The translations under genes were made by a program, and so were the position numbers. From IMG/VR virus record IMGVR_UViG_3300030090_004288, positions 1 through 39,032 of that record: a stretch of 39,032 bases of DNA, one strand, 5' to 3'. This DNA comes from a virus. The notes beneath the pieces are model-generated. The model worked only from the letters and a program-made list of their open reading frames with translations. It had not been told where the DNA came from and did not search any database. Of this stretch, positions 1-8,600 are shown in pieces. Positions within the stretch are counted from its first letter, which is position 1. Every line of letters starts with the position of its first letter.

Positions 1-53
1 AGTCCACCAGCATGAAGTCCGCTCCGTGGGAATCCAGCGAAGATATATAGCAT
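1..53 (-). CDS. 5' part of an ORF leaving the left edge
   Basis: An ATG at 53 on the minus strand opens a frame with no stop before the window edge. The visible residues include FAGFPRSG, which superficially resembles the GFPRSG P-loop of sulfotransferases and kinases, but 17 residues are too few to assign a function. A GGTGA stretch nine bases upstream could serve as ribosome binding site. If base 1 is joined to base 39032 the frame continues without a stop into the reading frame ending at 38672, giving a 137-residue protein. It lies directly downstream of the fibre-like gene and would be its operon neighbour. Confidence 0.4.
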   Translation of the reverse strand, partial: MLYIFAGFPRSGLHAGG

Positions 54-55
54 TG

Positions 56-1360
56 CTAGGATGTCACCAACGAGTACACATGGAGTTCATCCTGACCGTA
101 TGTCACGGATGCGTTTATCGAGCGACCCCGTAGCTTCACCGCTGTAACCTCAGCAGTGGGCAGGGCCACGCTATTGATGGCATATTTACCAACGGCATTT
201 GGAGCGGCGTCTGTTGCGAACTGATACCCATGCCCAACGTAATTAGTGACTCTGGCTCCATATTCCCATTTAGCAGTTTGAGCTTCTGCCTGGTTGGTGG
301 TGGAAAACACATTTGTGCCATTGGCATTTGTTGAATTGAGTGCTAGATGCAGTTCTGCCCTACTAGCCGCACCAGACGTTTTACGCACTACAGCAACCGC
401 AAAGAACGGTTGGGTAGCCGCAATGGTCAAACTGCTTGATGTCAGCAAATCACCTTCGGATGTGCTGGTGGTAGTGGCTTCGGAGGTCTGACCTCCTTCA
501 CGGGAGACAGCACCACTAGAAGCAGCAGCCCAAGCTATATCAGTGCCGTCACTGGTTAGAACGTAATTAGCAGAGCCTTTGGCTAATGCCGCAGGGTCAC
601 CACTAGCGTTCCCATAAATAATTGACCCTCGGGTAAGCCCTGCCATTTTTGCCAATGTGACTTGGTTGTCTGCTATGTGCGCCGTGTCGATAGAGCCGTC
701 TGTGTAATGCTCTGAATCCACCGCATCGTCTGCTATCTTAGCCCCTGTAACTGCGTCAGCGGCAAGATGAGCAGTATCTATTGAGCCATCAGTATAGTGT
801 TCAGAGTCGAGAGCATCATCAGCTATTTTAGCCCCTGTTATCGCATCGGCAGCAATCAAAGCTGTTGTAATTTGTAGGTTAGCAATATGGGCTGTATCTA
901 TAGACCCATCAGCGTAATGCTCTGAATCAATGGCGTCATCAGCGATTTTGGCACCAGTCACCGCGTCAGCCGCCAGATGGGCGGTGTCTATAGAACCGTC
1001 TACATAGTGCTCGGAATCTATTGAGTCATCAGCTATCTTGGCCCCAGTTACTGCGTCAGACGCCAAGCCAGAAGTGGCTATCTGACCACCGCTATTACTT
1101 GCGGCGTGCGCGTGGTTAGCGTTACCCCAGTTGGTAGACCCGATTGTTGGCGAAGCTGTCCACGCGGGTAACCCTGAAGCAAGTTCAAGTACATTCCCGT
1201 CCGTACCTTTTGCTAATCGTGACAGAACCGTAGACGACGAGGCATACAGGATGTCCCCCGAAGCCTGTGAGTCGAATACATGGCCTGTGCCATCAGACGA
1301 GATGAACTCTGCTTGCGTCAGTTCTGCGCCAGGGTCTTTGTGCTTGAACTCGTTAGCCAT
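56..1360 (-). CDS. Tail-fibre-like structural protein with 30-residue repeats
   Basis: A 434-residue protein, probably part of the receptor-binding or fibre apparatus. Residues about 102-231 hold four near-identical 30-residue units of the type DAVTGAKIADD-x-DSEHY-x-DGSIDTAH, with a 10-residue insert after the second. Such Asp/Ala/Gly repeats are common in phage fibre and appendage proteins and usually form extended trimeric stalks. Residues about 240-285 contain a GSIIYGNASGDPAAL-type segment also seen in fibres, and the last 150 residues are a Ser/Thr-rich, probably beta-rich head domain. The ATG overlaps the stop of the preceding gene as TAATG, so translation is probably coupled. The structural role is well supported; the exact position in the virion is inference. 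Confidence 0.7.
   Translation of the reverse strand: MANEFKHKDPGAELTQAEFISSDGTGHVFDSQASGDILYASSSTVLSRLAKGTDGNVLELASGLPAWTASPTIGSTNWGNANHAHAASNSGGQIATSGLASDAVTGAKIADDSIDSEHYVDGSIDTAHLAADAVTGAKIADDAIDSEHYADGSIDTAHIANLQITTALIAADAITGAKIADDALDSEHYTDGSIDTAHLAADAVTGAKIADDAVDSEHYTDGSIDTAHIADNQVTLAKMAGLTRGSIIYGNASGDPAALAKGSANYVLTSDGTDIAWAAASSGAVSREGGQTSEATTTSTSEGDLLTSSSLTIAATQPFFAVAVVRKTSGAASRAELHLALNSTNANGTNVFSTTNQAEAQTAKWEYGARVTNYVGHGYQFATDAAPNAVGKYAINSVALPTAEVTAVKLRGRSINASVTYGQDELHVYSLVTS
671..1060 (-). repeat. Four 90-bp coding repeats in the fibre gene
   Basis: Four copies of a 30-codon unit, two plus two, are separated by a 30-bp insert. The copies are almost identical in protein but differ at many third positions, so the protein repeat is under selection and the DNA copies are not recent duplications. 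Confidence 0.85.
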
Positions 1361-1650
1361 TAGCGATACCCCACCGTCAGAGTTATGTTACTTCCTGGGA
1401 TATCAGCATATATCGCTGTGCCAAAAACCAAAGCTCCTTCGTTTTCTGAACCGAAACGAAGGAACGTCTGGCTATTAGCGGGAGCGACACCGCTTACGAG
1501 GTCAGTCCCGCTATCATCTGTGCTGTCGTTGAGTTGCCATGCTCCGCCAGTAGCGGCAGCAGAGACAAGCACCCAATATACCTTGCCTGGATTGGAACTG
1601 ACCGCTCCGTCAGAGGTCAGGACTGTAGTATCAACTGTATTGTGAGCCAT
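1360..1650 (-). CDS. Small probable structural protein
   Basis: A 96-residue protein, Ser/Thr/Gly/Ala-rich, with alternating hydrophobic residues suggesting a beta-sandwich and no motif I can assign. It has a good ribosome binding site (GGTGGGAGA upstream of the ATG) and overlaps the preceding gene by 20 bases, so it belongs to the late operon. Its composition and its place between tail and head genes suggest a decoration or fibre-associated protein. It is not recognised as a named family. Confidence 0.6.
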   Translation of the reverse strand: MAHNTVDTTVLTSDGAVSSNPGKVYWVLVSAAATGGAWQLNDSTDDSGTDLVSGVAPANSQTFLRFGSENEGALVFGTAIYADIPGSNITLTVGYR

Positions 1651-2314
1651 TCTTTTTCTCCCACCTCTGGTGTTTTTTACTGCGTGTGTGCTGGGCTACG
1701 TATCCTTCTCTGACTTGCCCGCCACATCCACAGGGGGTGTAGACGCCTGTATCGGAGATGCTGGTGTCGTCGTGGTTTGGGCTTTGGGCTTGCGTCCCCG
1801 TTTGGGCTGCGAGGCCGAGGAGTTGGCGCTGGAAGTCACGCTCTTCTTCTTTCTCCCGCCTCTCCCGCTCTTCGTAGATTGTTTGCCACTCCATTCTGTG
1901 GCGGATTTGGACGTGCCTGTTAACTTGGAACTCAGAAATGAGATTGGACTTGTTACAAGTCGGAAAACCCCAGATATCATATTGCCACCTTTCTGGATCA
2001 TCAGGATGAAGTAGGCACTTCAGTGTGCCGCGTTTCGGCTCGAACGCAGGTTTCACTGTCGTAAAGTACCTTGTGCCATCTGGCCGGAGTTTAGACAGTT
2101 GCGTTTCAAGCATGTTGCGGTTTATGACAGATCTTTCGCCTGTCTCGGTGTCATAGACATACACATAACCAGCAGACTCTAGCGATGCTACCTGTACGTC
2201 GATCGGAAATGTATCTGATGGTGAGTGTATGACCTGGCGTCTATTAAAACTACCAGGCTCAGGCGCCACCTCTGCCTCTTCAATAAGTTCTACCGTCATT
2301 TTCTCGGTCGTCAT
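1631..2314 (-). CDS. Uncharacterised phage protein with C-terminal Cys/His motif
   Basis: A 227-residue protein of unknown role. Residues about 140-165 are strongly charged and probably helical (EERERREKEEE). Near the C-terminus there is CGCGG followed by QHTRSKKHQRW, a Cys/His arrangement that could bind zinc, as in C2H2-like fingers. A further pair of cysteines sits near residue 100. The ATG at 2314 has an ideal Shine-Dalgarno, AGGGAGA at 2322-2328, seven bases upstream. It overlaps its upstream neighbour by four bases (ATGA-type coupling). A second open frame with a credible ribosome site lies inside it (1696-1980). Confidence 0.65.
   Translation of the reverse strand: MTTEKMTVELIEEAEVAPEPGSFNRRQVIHSPSDTFPIDVQVASLESAGYVYVYDTETGERSVINRNMLETQLSKLRPDGTRYFTTVKPAFEPKRGTLKCLLHPDDPERWQYDIWGFPTCNKSNLISEFQVNRHVQIRHRMEWQTIYEERERREKEEERDFQRQLLGLAAQTGTQAQSPNHDDTSISDTGVYTPCGCGGQVREGYVAQHTRSKKHQRWEKKNGSQYS
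1696..1980 (-). CDS. Candidate overlapping gene, Lys/Ser/Thr-rich with AT-hook-like core
   Basis: A 94-residue frame nested out of frame within the 227-residue gene on the same strand. It starts at an ATG preceded by AAAGGTGG at suitable spacing. The product begins with a hydrophobic/amphipathic stretch (VFRLVTSPISFLSSKL). It continues as a Lys/Ser/Thr-rich tail containing GRGGRKKK and PKRGRKPKAQ, the latter resembling an AT-hook (RGRKP core). The composition looks like a real low-complexity phage protein rather than an accidental frame, but no homology is known to me. An alternative is a frameshift-derived tail of the host frame. Low confidence. Confidence 0.3.
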   Translation of the reverse strand: MISGVFRLVTSPISFLSSKLTGTSKSATEWSGKQSTKSGRGGRKKKSVTSSANSSASQPKRGRKPKAQTTTTPASPIQASTPPVDVAGKSEKDT

Positions 2315-2703
2315 ATGCCTCTCTCCCTAGATATCGTTGCTAATTTATCCACATGGTCATGGTACTCAGAGATGAGATCCCGCGGTGCTATCTCTGGGCG
2401 TACCGTGGGTCCCAGGCGTATCACCTCGGCTATCTCTCTAAGCTCCCCCACGCTATGGAGAACTTCCACGCGGCGAGTAGCAGCATCCCACACACCACCA
2501 GGTATACGAAACGCATCAGCGGCGAAACTCTTAGCCGGCCCCAAGTCTTCGCGGTATTCGGCAAGGCGCTCGCCCCTTACCACCGATATGATCTGATACC
2601 TACGCCAGCCCGTACTATCAGGTGACTGTAGATTGACTTCAACAAGATTGAACGCAGGCTCATCTAGATGAACTTCTATGGCTGCGCCAATTAACTTACT
2701 CAT
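2311..2703 (-). CDS. Hypothetical protein in the head-tail cluster
   Basis: A 130-residue soluble protein of mixed alpha/beta character, not recognised. The ATG at 2703 follows the stop of the upstream gene closely, and the end overlaps the next start by four bases, so it is translated within the late operon. It has no membrane segment, Cys motif or repeat. Its position between decoration proteins and the fibre region makes a minor virion or assembly role plausible, but this rests only on context. Confidence 0.6.
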   Translation of the reverse strand: MSKLIGAAIEVHLDEPAFNLVEVNLQSPDSTGWRRYQIISVVRGERLAEYREDLGPAKSFAADAFRIPGGVWDAATRRVEVLHSVGELREIAEVIRLGPTVRPEIAPRDLISEYHDHVDKLATISRERGI

Positions 2704-2704
2704 A

Positions 2705-3001
2705 TCATGTCCACGCTGGGATATACATCACTGTGCCGCCATCGTCTGTGACGGTAAGCCATTTGCTGATGGTGGCTGTTCCCACCCCAGACGGAGCGAC
2801 GTTGGATATAGTAACAGTGCCCGAAGCATTGGCTGTCCAATGGGCACTATCGTTTAGTGTAATCGTCCCGTCTACTGTTAGTCCGTTGACTACGGATAAA
2901 CCAGGAGACACATTATCAAATTGCGCTACGACAGTACCGTCCACGGTTACTTCTAATCGTGAACGGCTACTGTCATAACGAAACCCTCGCCTGGTTGTCA
3001 C
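2705..3001 (-). CDS. Small beta-rich protein, probable virion component
   Basis: A 98-residue protein rich in Thr, Val, Ser and Gly, with a repeating pattern of hydrophobic strands and turns (LTVDGTITLNDSAHW) typical of phage decoration or fibre domains. The start used is GTG at 3001 and no clear Shine-Dalgarno precedes it, so translation probably depends on coupling to the gene ending at 3008. No catalytic motif is visible. Probable structural protein; family unknown. Confidence 0.55.
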   Translation of the reverse strand: MTTRRGFRYDSSRSRLEVTVDGTVVAQFDNVSPGLSVVNGLTVDGTITLNDSAHWTANASGTVTISNVAPSGVGTATISKWLTVTDDGGTVMYIPAWT

Positions 3002-3007
3002 TTAGGA

Positions 3008-3760
3008 CTACTTAGTCCAGTCCCGATTCGCCCAGACCTTAATGTAGTCCACATCAAGAGTCTTGACAGCAGTGGTCTTGGACTCAACTAGCAGGTTCAT
3101 GCACATATCCACAGAGGTGGAAGCAGCACCCTCGACGGTCTTCTTGAGGACCCCATCAACGAAGAACTCAGCAGTGCCATTGGGGTGAACTTCCATGCGA
3201 AGGATGTTGTACTCACCTGTAGCGGCGACCACATTCAACTCATTCTCAGTAGAGTCAGTTTGACCCGTAGTGGTGCCGCCATTGAATACACAGTGCCATT
3301 CACTGTTCTGCGTAAGATCGGATGCCATCAGGAACCCAACTATATCGGAAGCAGTGAGCGTCAGGGTGGTTGTGTCACCGTGACAGATTGCGCCCTCGAT
3401 GATAGCCAGGTCAGTGGCTACATCAGAGAATCCGATAAAGACCTCACCAGTATTCAGAGCCGCCTGACGAACCCGTGCTTCGAGCACGATGCTACCGTTA
3501 AGACCAACATCGAACATCACAGGAGTCTGGAAGCCTGCGCAGTGAACATCTTCATTGGTGGTGGTTAATTGAACCACGCCGTTGAGTCCGTCGGAGTCAA
3601 GGATAACGGCACCAGAGTCATTCTCGGCAACGCCTTGTCCAACAAACGTCAGGTATGGAGGCCAGTTGATGGGGGGAGCAGTAGTAGAAGCAACCGCTAC
3701 CTCAGTTCCACCAAGAAAGTCCTCGCAGATCATTAGCCTGCCATCGCCAGCTTCAGCCAT
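3008..3760 (-). CDS. Lectin/LamG-like probable head decoration protein
   Basis: A 250-residue protein whose pattern resembles concanavalin A-like lectin/glucanase (LamG-type) jelly-roll domains. Features are a long run of beta strands, GSIVLEARVR near residue 90, LRMEVHPNGTAEFFVDGVL near residue 200, and a strand ending DVDYIKVWA at the C-terminus. Such domains occur on phage capsid decoration and tail proteins and bind glycans. The start at 3760 is chosen because AGGTGA lies five bases upstream. The in-frame GTG nine bases earlier is itself part of that ribosome site. It overlaps the preceding HNH-like gene by eight bases. Its position just after the coat gene suggests a capsid surface role; this is inference. 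Confidence 0.65.
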   Translation of the reverse strand: MAEAGDGRLMICEDFLGGTEVAVASTTAPPINWPPYLTFVGQGVAENDSGAVILDSDGLNGVVQLTTTNEDVHCAGFQTPVMFDVGLNGSIVLEARVRQAALNTGEVFIGFSDVATDLAIIEGAICHGDTTTLTLTASDIVGFLMASDLTQNSEWHCVFNGGTTTGQTDSTENELNVVAATGEYNILRMEVHPNGTAEFFVDGVLKKTVEGAASTSVDMCMNLLVESKTTAVKTLDVDYIKVWANRDWTK

Positions 3761-3965
3761 TGTATTCACCTATCTGTTTGAGCTTTAGCTCTAAATTTCG
3801 TATTCGCTCCCTGTAGGGAGCCGTAATTAGAAAGACGTTATCGCGTGGGACAGCGGCTAGGTTCTCTAACCGCATGTCCCGTGGTTGACCATTCAAGTTA
3901 TGAACAACCCACCCTTTAGGTATGGGGCCATGAGCCGCAGACCATATGGTGCGCCGTTCGTTCAC
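3753..3965 (-). CDS. Degenerate HNH-endonuclease-like small protein
   Basis: A 70-residue protein aligning by eye with the core of phage HNH_3-type homing endonucleases: GPIPKGWVVHNLNG followed by RLENL. In active members the second His of VHH and the NN pair are conserved. Here the second His is Asn and the NN pair is replaced, so cleavage activity is doubtful. There is no DNA-binding AP2 domain, and residues about 45-70 are a charged helix. It starts with GTG overlapping the coat-gene stop by one base, so it is translationally coupled to the major capsid gene. It may be a captured remnant of a mobile endonuclease reused as a small coupled protein. Confidence 0.55.
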   Translation of the reverse strand: MNERRTIWSAAHGPIPKGWVVHNLNGQPRDMRLENLAAVPRDNVFLITAPYRERIRNLELKLKQIGEYNG

Positions 3966-4849
3966 TAGGAAGTAGGTGCAGTAGCGTCCGACTGAACTTC
4001 AAATAGCCAGTTCCCTGCACTCCGCTCGCCGTATGCGTACTCGTCATAGAGATACACCACGGTTGCGCCACCACCGATATCCTCACGGCGAACCGTGGCG
4101 GTACGGGGAGCGCGTCCCTGCACCATAACGATAGCCTCTTGAGCGAACACGCCGCCCTTGGCATCGTCGGTACTGGAGTCAATGGTGATGTTCCCGTCTT
4201 CAAAGATTTCAACTCCCGCAATCTTGCCACGGAAGCCTTCCTCGAACACACGGGCTGTGATACCAGAGATGTCTGACCGTTCAGCCGTAGAAACGGCGGC
4301 AGTCAATTCATCATAAAGGTCTTTGATCTGGAAGCCGTGGAGTACCGCACGGTATGGTGGGTTCCCAGGCTCAGTTGCATTGCTACTGATTCGGTAAGCC
4401 GCAGCAGCAATGACGCCGGATGCCAGGGTGGTGCCTGCGCCAGAAAGAATTGTGGTCGCCCCGTCAAGGACAGTGAGGCCGTCTTCGTCCTTCTTACGCT
4501 GTATGGCGTTCTGTGCCAAGCTACCGAGCTGGGCATAGGACTGTGAGTTAATACGGGCAGCTACCCGGTCAGTCACCAGGGTTTGAATACCAGTAACGGT
4601 GGGGGTGATGCTAAATACCGTATCAGACATCTGCTGTGGGTTATCCAATACAGTTGTTTCGGTGATGTTCTGGGCATTTAGCGCAGCCATCGAGATCTCA
4701 CGCCAGCTGGTGCCGCTACCCTCAGCGAGGGTAACCTTATCTACCAGGTTGGGCATGACGCCCTCATATTCACGGATCTGCCGGGCCGACGCTACAACGG
4801 TGTCAAGGCTATCGGCCAGTGATTGGGTAATGGTATCGCCAGCAGCCAT
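3965..4849 (-). CDS. Major capsid protein
   Basis: A 294-residue coat protein forming the icosahedral shell. Support comes from its place directly after the scaffold gene, its length, and the typical plan of an N-terminal helical arm followed by a mixed core. The core contains TDRVAARINSQSYAQLGSLA, PYRAVLHGFQIKDLYDEL and a late AGVEIFEDGNI segment. It resembles the P22/N4-like and other HK97-fold coat proteins that lack an N-terminal delta domain when scaffold is separate. The ribosome site GGTAGGAA lies just before the ATG. A probable promoter at 5647-5675 drives scaffold and coat together. HK97-fold membership is inferred from context and pattern, not from a search. Confidence 0.8.
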   Translation of the reverse strand: MAAGDTITQSLADSLDTVVASARQIREYEGVMPNLVDKVTLAEGSGTSWREISMAALNAQNITETTVLDNPQQMSDTVFSITPTVTGIQTLVTDRVAARINSQSYAQLGSLAQNAIQRKKDEDGLTVLDGATTILSGAGTTLASGVIAAAAYRISSNATEPGNPPYRAVLHGFQIKDLYDELTAAVSTAERSDISGITARVFEEGFRGKIAGVEIFEDGNITIDSSTDDAKGGVFAQEAIVMVQGRAPRTATVRREDIGGGATVVYLYDEYAYGERSAGNWLFEVQSDATAPTS

Positions 4850-4858
4850 AGCTAGTTC

Positions 4859-5605
4859 CTACCTTCGTTTATTTATTCTGGTAGCCCTTGCGTGGTCTTC
4901 AGCGGATGGGTTGTCCATCTTGCCGTATATTTGGGTAAACCAAGTCCAGTCGTCTTGGCCTCCAGTGCCGCCCCGCGCCGGGCCTGTATCAAGGTCGTAA
5001 ATGCCAGCTTCCTCTAACCGTAGGTTAGCCGCTTTGCGTTCTTCCTCTCGGACACGTTCCGTTTCACTTTGCGCCTTGCCGCGCTCTACCTGCCGCACTA
5101 TGTTGTGGGCATCTACTAACGTGCTATATAACCTTTGCAGGCTACGGCCCTTATTAGCTTCCACCCATGCCTGGCGCACCCCTTCCAACTCCGGGGATTC
5201 GTATAGGTCTAAACCCGTACCATCCACCGCCTCTTTGAGTTGTTCGGTCAGCGATGCGTACTGCGTCTGGTAGTTGCGTCCACGCGCTGTATTACGTTGT
5301 TGTGCCTGTATCTGACCAAGCTGTTGTGGAAGAGCTTCGGTATCGCCAGCGGCTAGTGCAGTTATTAGGGCTGCGTTTGACTGCTCAATGGCAGCTAGGC
5401 GGTCGCCTAATAGTGCATCAGTCTCTTCGCGCTTCCGATTACGTCCTTGCTCAGTCTTTAATTGTTGCTCTAACCTTTCAGCTTGAGCCTTCCAGTCTAC
5501 TTCTGGTTCAGTAGTAGGTTCCGGTTCAGCCTCTTCTACCTCTGTCAGCGGGGCATCAGGTTCCTGAGTTACCACTTCCTCTGGTAGCTGCTGTTCGTCT
5601 GCCAT
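4859..5605 (-). CDS. Capsid scaffold protein
   Basis: A 248-residue acidic, helical protein. Residues 1-40 are Glu/Pro-rich, residues about 40-75 predict a coiled coil (KAQAERLEQQLKTEQGRN), and the C-terminal 30 residues are more basic, as is common for coat-binding ends of scaffolds. It directly precedes the major capsid gene, the standard order. The ATG at 5605 is chosen because GGAGGG stands five to six bases upstream. The longer in-frame start at 5656 would lie inside a probable promoter and has no ribosome site. No embedded protease is visible, so the scaffold is probably released or cut by another protein. Confidence 0.78.
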   Translation of the reverse strand: MADEQQLPEEVVTQEPDAPLTEVEEAEPEPTTEPEVDWKAQAERLEQQLKTEQGRNRKREETDALLGDRLAAIEQSNAALITALAAGDTEALPQQLGQIQAQQRNTARGRNYQTQYASLTEQLKEAVDGTGLDLYESPELEGVRQAWVEANKGRSLQRLYSTLVDAHNIVRQVERGKAQSETERVREEERKAANLRLEEAGIYDLDTGPARGGTGGQDDWTWFTQIYGKMDNPSAEDHARATRINKRR

Positions 5606-5646
5606 ATACCCTCCGTGAGTTACCAATACTGGGTCGTCACTGCTAT

Positions 5647-5675
5647 ATAAAACCACTAGATGAGTGTAAAGTCAA
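5647..5675 (-). promoter_or_regulatory. Probable promoter for scaffold and capsid genes
   Basis: On the minus strand TTGACT (5670-5675) and TTTTAT (5647-5652) are separated by exactly 17 bases, in the 70-bp gap after the giant gene. Transcription would start about 35 bases before the scaffold start. It could boost coat expression. The -10 matches consensus at four of six positions. Confidence 0.45.
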
Positions 5676-8600
5676 TTACCTGGCTGCGAATAAGCTATCT
5701 AAATTACTAGATGTTGCTGTCGTTTGCGTAGGCCCTTCACTATCTGGTACCAGCGGCGGCATCTGTAGAACAGGGCGTTGGCTGGGTAGCTGTACATCAG
5801 TCATGATGTCCTCTATTTCTTCTAGTAACCGGATAGCTTTAGGCGTGACCGGGTTGACCTCGTAGCCCCATTTGACCAGCAAAGTTTCTATAGCCTCGCC
5901 TTTCGTGCCGTTATCTAGTATCCATTGCTGTGATCGGTCTGACATATAACCTAGCAGGGTACGGTACGCAGGGGTCTGGCGCATCTTACGCTTGATCTGG
6001 TCAGTAGCATTATCGTAGTCTTCCCACATATCTGCCCATGCCGCGCTAATATCAGTCCTAGATGATAGGTTCTTGGCCCACTGGTCACGTAATTCCCAGT
6101 ATTCCTTCAAGGCACGCCTATCATTCACAAGCTCAGAGCCTTTAGGGCTGTGCCACAAACCTGTATTTATGCTTACGTACTTGGCCTGTTCGGGAGTCCA
6201 CTCTCGCTCTAGTTCTTCCAAATCTGCATTGATCTGGTCCCAGTCCATAAGCACACGCTCCCCCTCTATGGCAGAGGCCCGCTGGTGTACTTGTATGTAC
6301 TGAAGCATGGCACGCTTATTTAGGTTCGGCTCATCTTCAGGTAGTCTTTCTTCATCGAAAAGGTTGGCATCTGCCCAGACCTGTCTATTGCTAGCATACT
6401 TATCTGCCTGTATCCTATCGAACTCCTTGATGTATTCCTGTCCGTCGATGGCATTACCTTCCGCTGCCGCCTTGGGACTATATAGACGACTATCCAGCAC
6501 CTTTTCAGCTTTGATAGCAGACTTAATATTTTCCCAGGCTTTAGCTGAGGCTGCTCCGAAGTCACCCGGAGCGTGCAAGCGTGCCTCATCGTAGAGTTCG
6601 GGGTAGTTCAAAGACATCCAGTGTTCCTCGAACTGGGTGGCATCTCTGAATGACGGCTGGCTTACACCCAGCTTTTTCTCCTCATCCATACCCATCTCCT
6701 GGCGTGCCAGGTTCATCTCGTTCAATGGGTCTGAAATCTGTTGTTGGTAGATGAGGTCTAACTGCTGGTAAGGATTAGCCCTAGTAGTCAAGCCAAATGC
6801 CTCTGTCATGGCTTCCCATCTACCTTCCTCCAACCCCTTCACCATCTCGGTGGGGGCGATAGGCAGTATGAACTCTTCAGCACCTGCGAATAACCCTCTA
6901 CCAGATAGATCTATCTGCTCACCCTCGAATGTCCGGGCACCGTAAGGCGAGAATAAGCCTTCAGCGGTAAGGCCAATCGCCCTGAATGGTAGGCCTGCGC
7001 GACCATTCATGAACCTGCCTATCTCGCCCGCAGCTTTGTCGAAGTCGCCTTCACTATTGGCGTAGCCAACACGGGCCAGGGTTCTGAGGTAGCCGTAGAA
7101 CGGACCGAATACGTTTGCGTAACCCTTGCCCATCGGGAACTGCATCCAGTCCGGGGCATACGGATCAGTGACGTTAGGCGGCCTGCCTGTCTGTGCAATA
7201 TGTATGCCAGCAGTCAACCCATACCCTGCGGCTATCATGCTTACTAGCGCACGCCTGGCTTCCGCGGCGCCTCGGTTGGGATGTGCGGCCCTGCCTCCGA
7301 ACATGGGGGCGCGTTCTATCCCCTGCTTGGAGAGGGCCTGGCCTAGCAGCCCAAGGTTAGCCCTGAAGAACCTGGCAGCGAAGAAGGTAAGAGATTCAAT
7401 CATCTGCTGCGTCGGGCGTATGCCTAGTATGGCGTAGCTTTCCGTGCCTAGTTCTTTGCGTATAGCCTTTCCTAGATCTATCAGGGCATCTCTAGCTTCA
7501 ACCTGATTGAGTGCCTGCCCCCAGGGTGCATCCTCTAATGCTACGATGTTCTGACGGACAGATTTATATAATTCTGTCTGGGCCGTGACTACGTACCACT
7601 CGAACATGCGGTTGAAGCGAGTGAACACCGGGCCTAGTAGGGGTATCTTGGTTGGCAGAGAGGCTAGGCCGGTCCGCTCGAACATGTATTCTGTCGGACG
7701 GATTATGGCGCCTGCGTTCATGCCCTCTTCCATGATCTCCCAGTTCTTGGCTATGTATGCCGTTGGTTCTTTCACGAACGCCGCCCAGGAACCAAGGGTG
7801 GCCTGTCCCCATACTATCGGGTGACGGGTCAAAATGAACTGACCATTGATGAAGCTAGCCGCTGCGTCTACGTTTGTGATCATCGAACGCATCAACTGGA
7901 ATACCTGGCGAACAGGCTCGACAAGTCCCATTTGTTGGATGCTAGCTCCTCGTACCTGTGGAAGCTCGATCATCTCGCGGATATCTTCAACTACTTCTTT
8001 TGCGCCTATCCTGCCACCAAGGGACGCTTCATTCAGATTAGCCACCATGATACGCTCTTTGGCTGCAAGTAATTCAGACTGTTTCGTTATGTAATCTGCG
8101 TCAGCCCTGCGCATGGCAAGCTCAAGATCGGGGTTGTACGGCACCGGATTTTTAGACCGATTTGCAGCATTTAAGTGGGCGCGATATATCTTCGCAGTTT
8201 CTTGCCGCATCTTCTTGGCGTCGTTATAGCTTTTTAGAACGAGTGGCTCATGCTCGCCAACACCAGATCTTGAAAACTTTTCTAGCTTGGTTTTGAATAT
8301 CAAGTTCTCGGTGGGGCCTAAGCCTACGTCTTTATCAGTCAACGCCATAATTTCGTTCCAGGCGTTCTGGTTTGTTGTAGACTCGATGCCTGCATCTAAC
8401 CTGGCAAGCAGTCGGAGGTATGGGTTGGTTTCGTATTCCAACCCGGCTTCTAGGGCTTTCGGCATCTTCTCGAAATCACGGGAGTAGGTGTAGCCGCGCT
8501 TGCCGCCCATGAAATGCTCTTTTAGAATGTCGCTGAAGAAATCATCTTTTACCCCTGTGGTTAACAGTATGCGATGCCAGTAATTATCATTGATGGCAAG

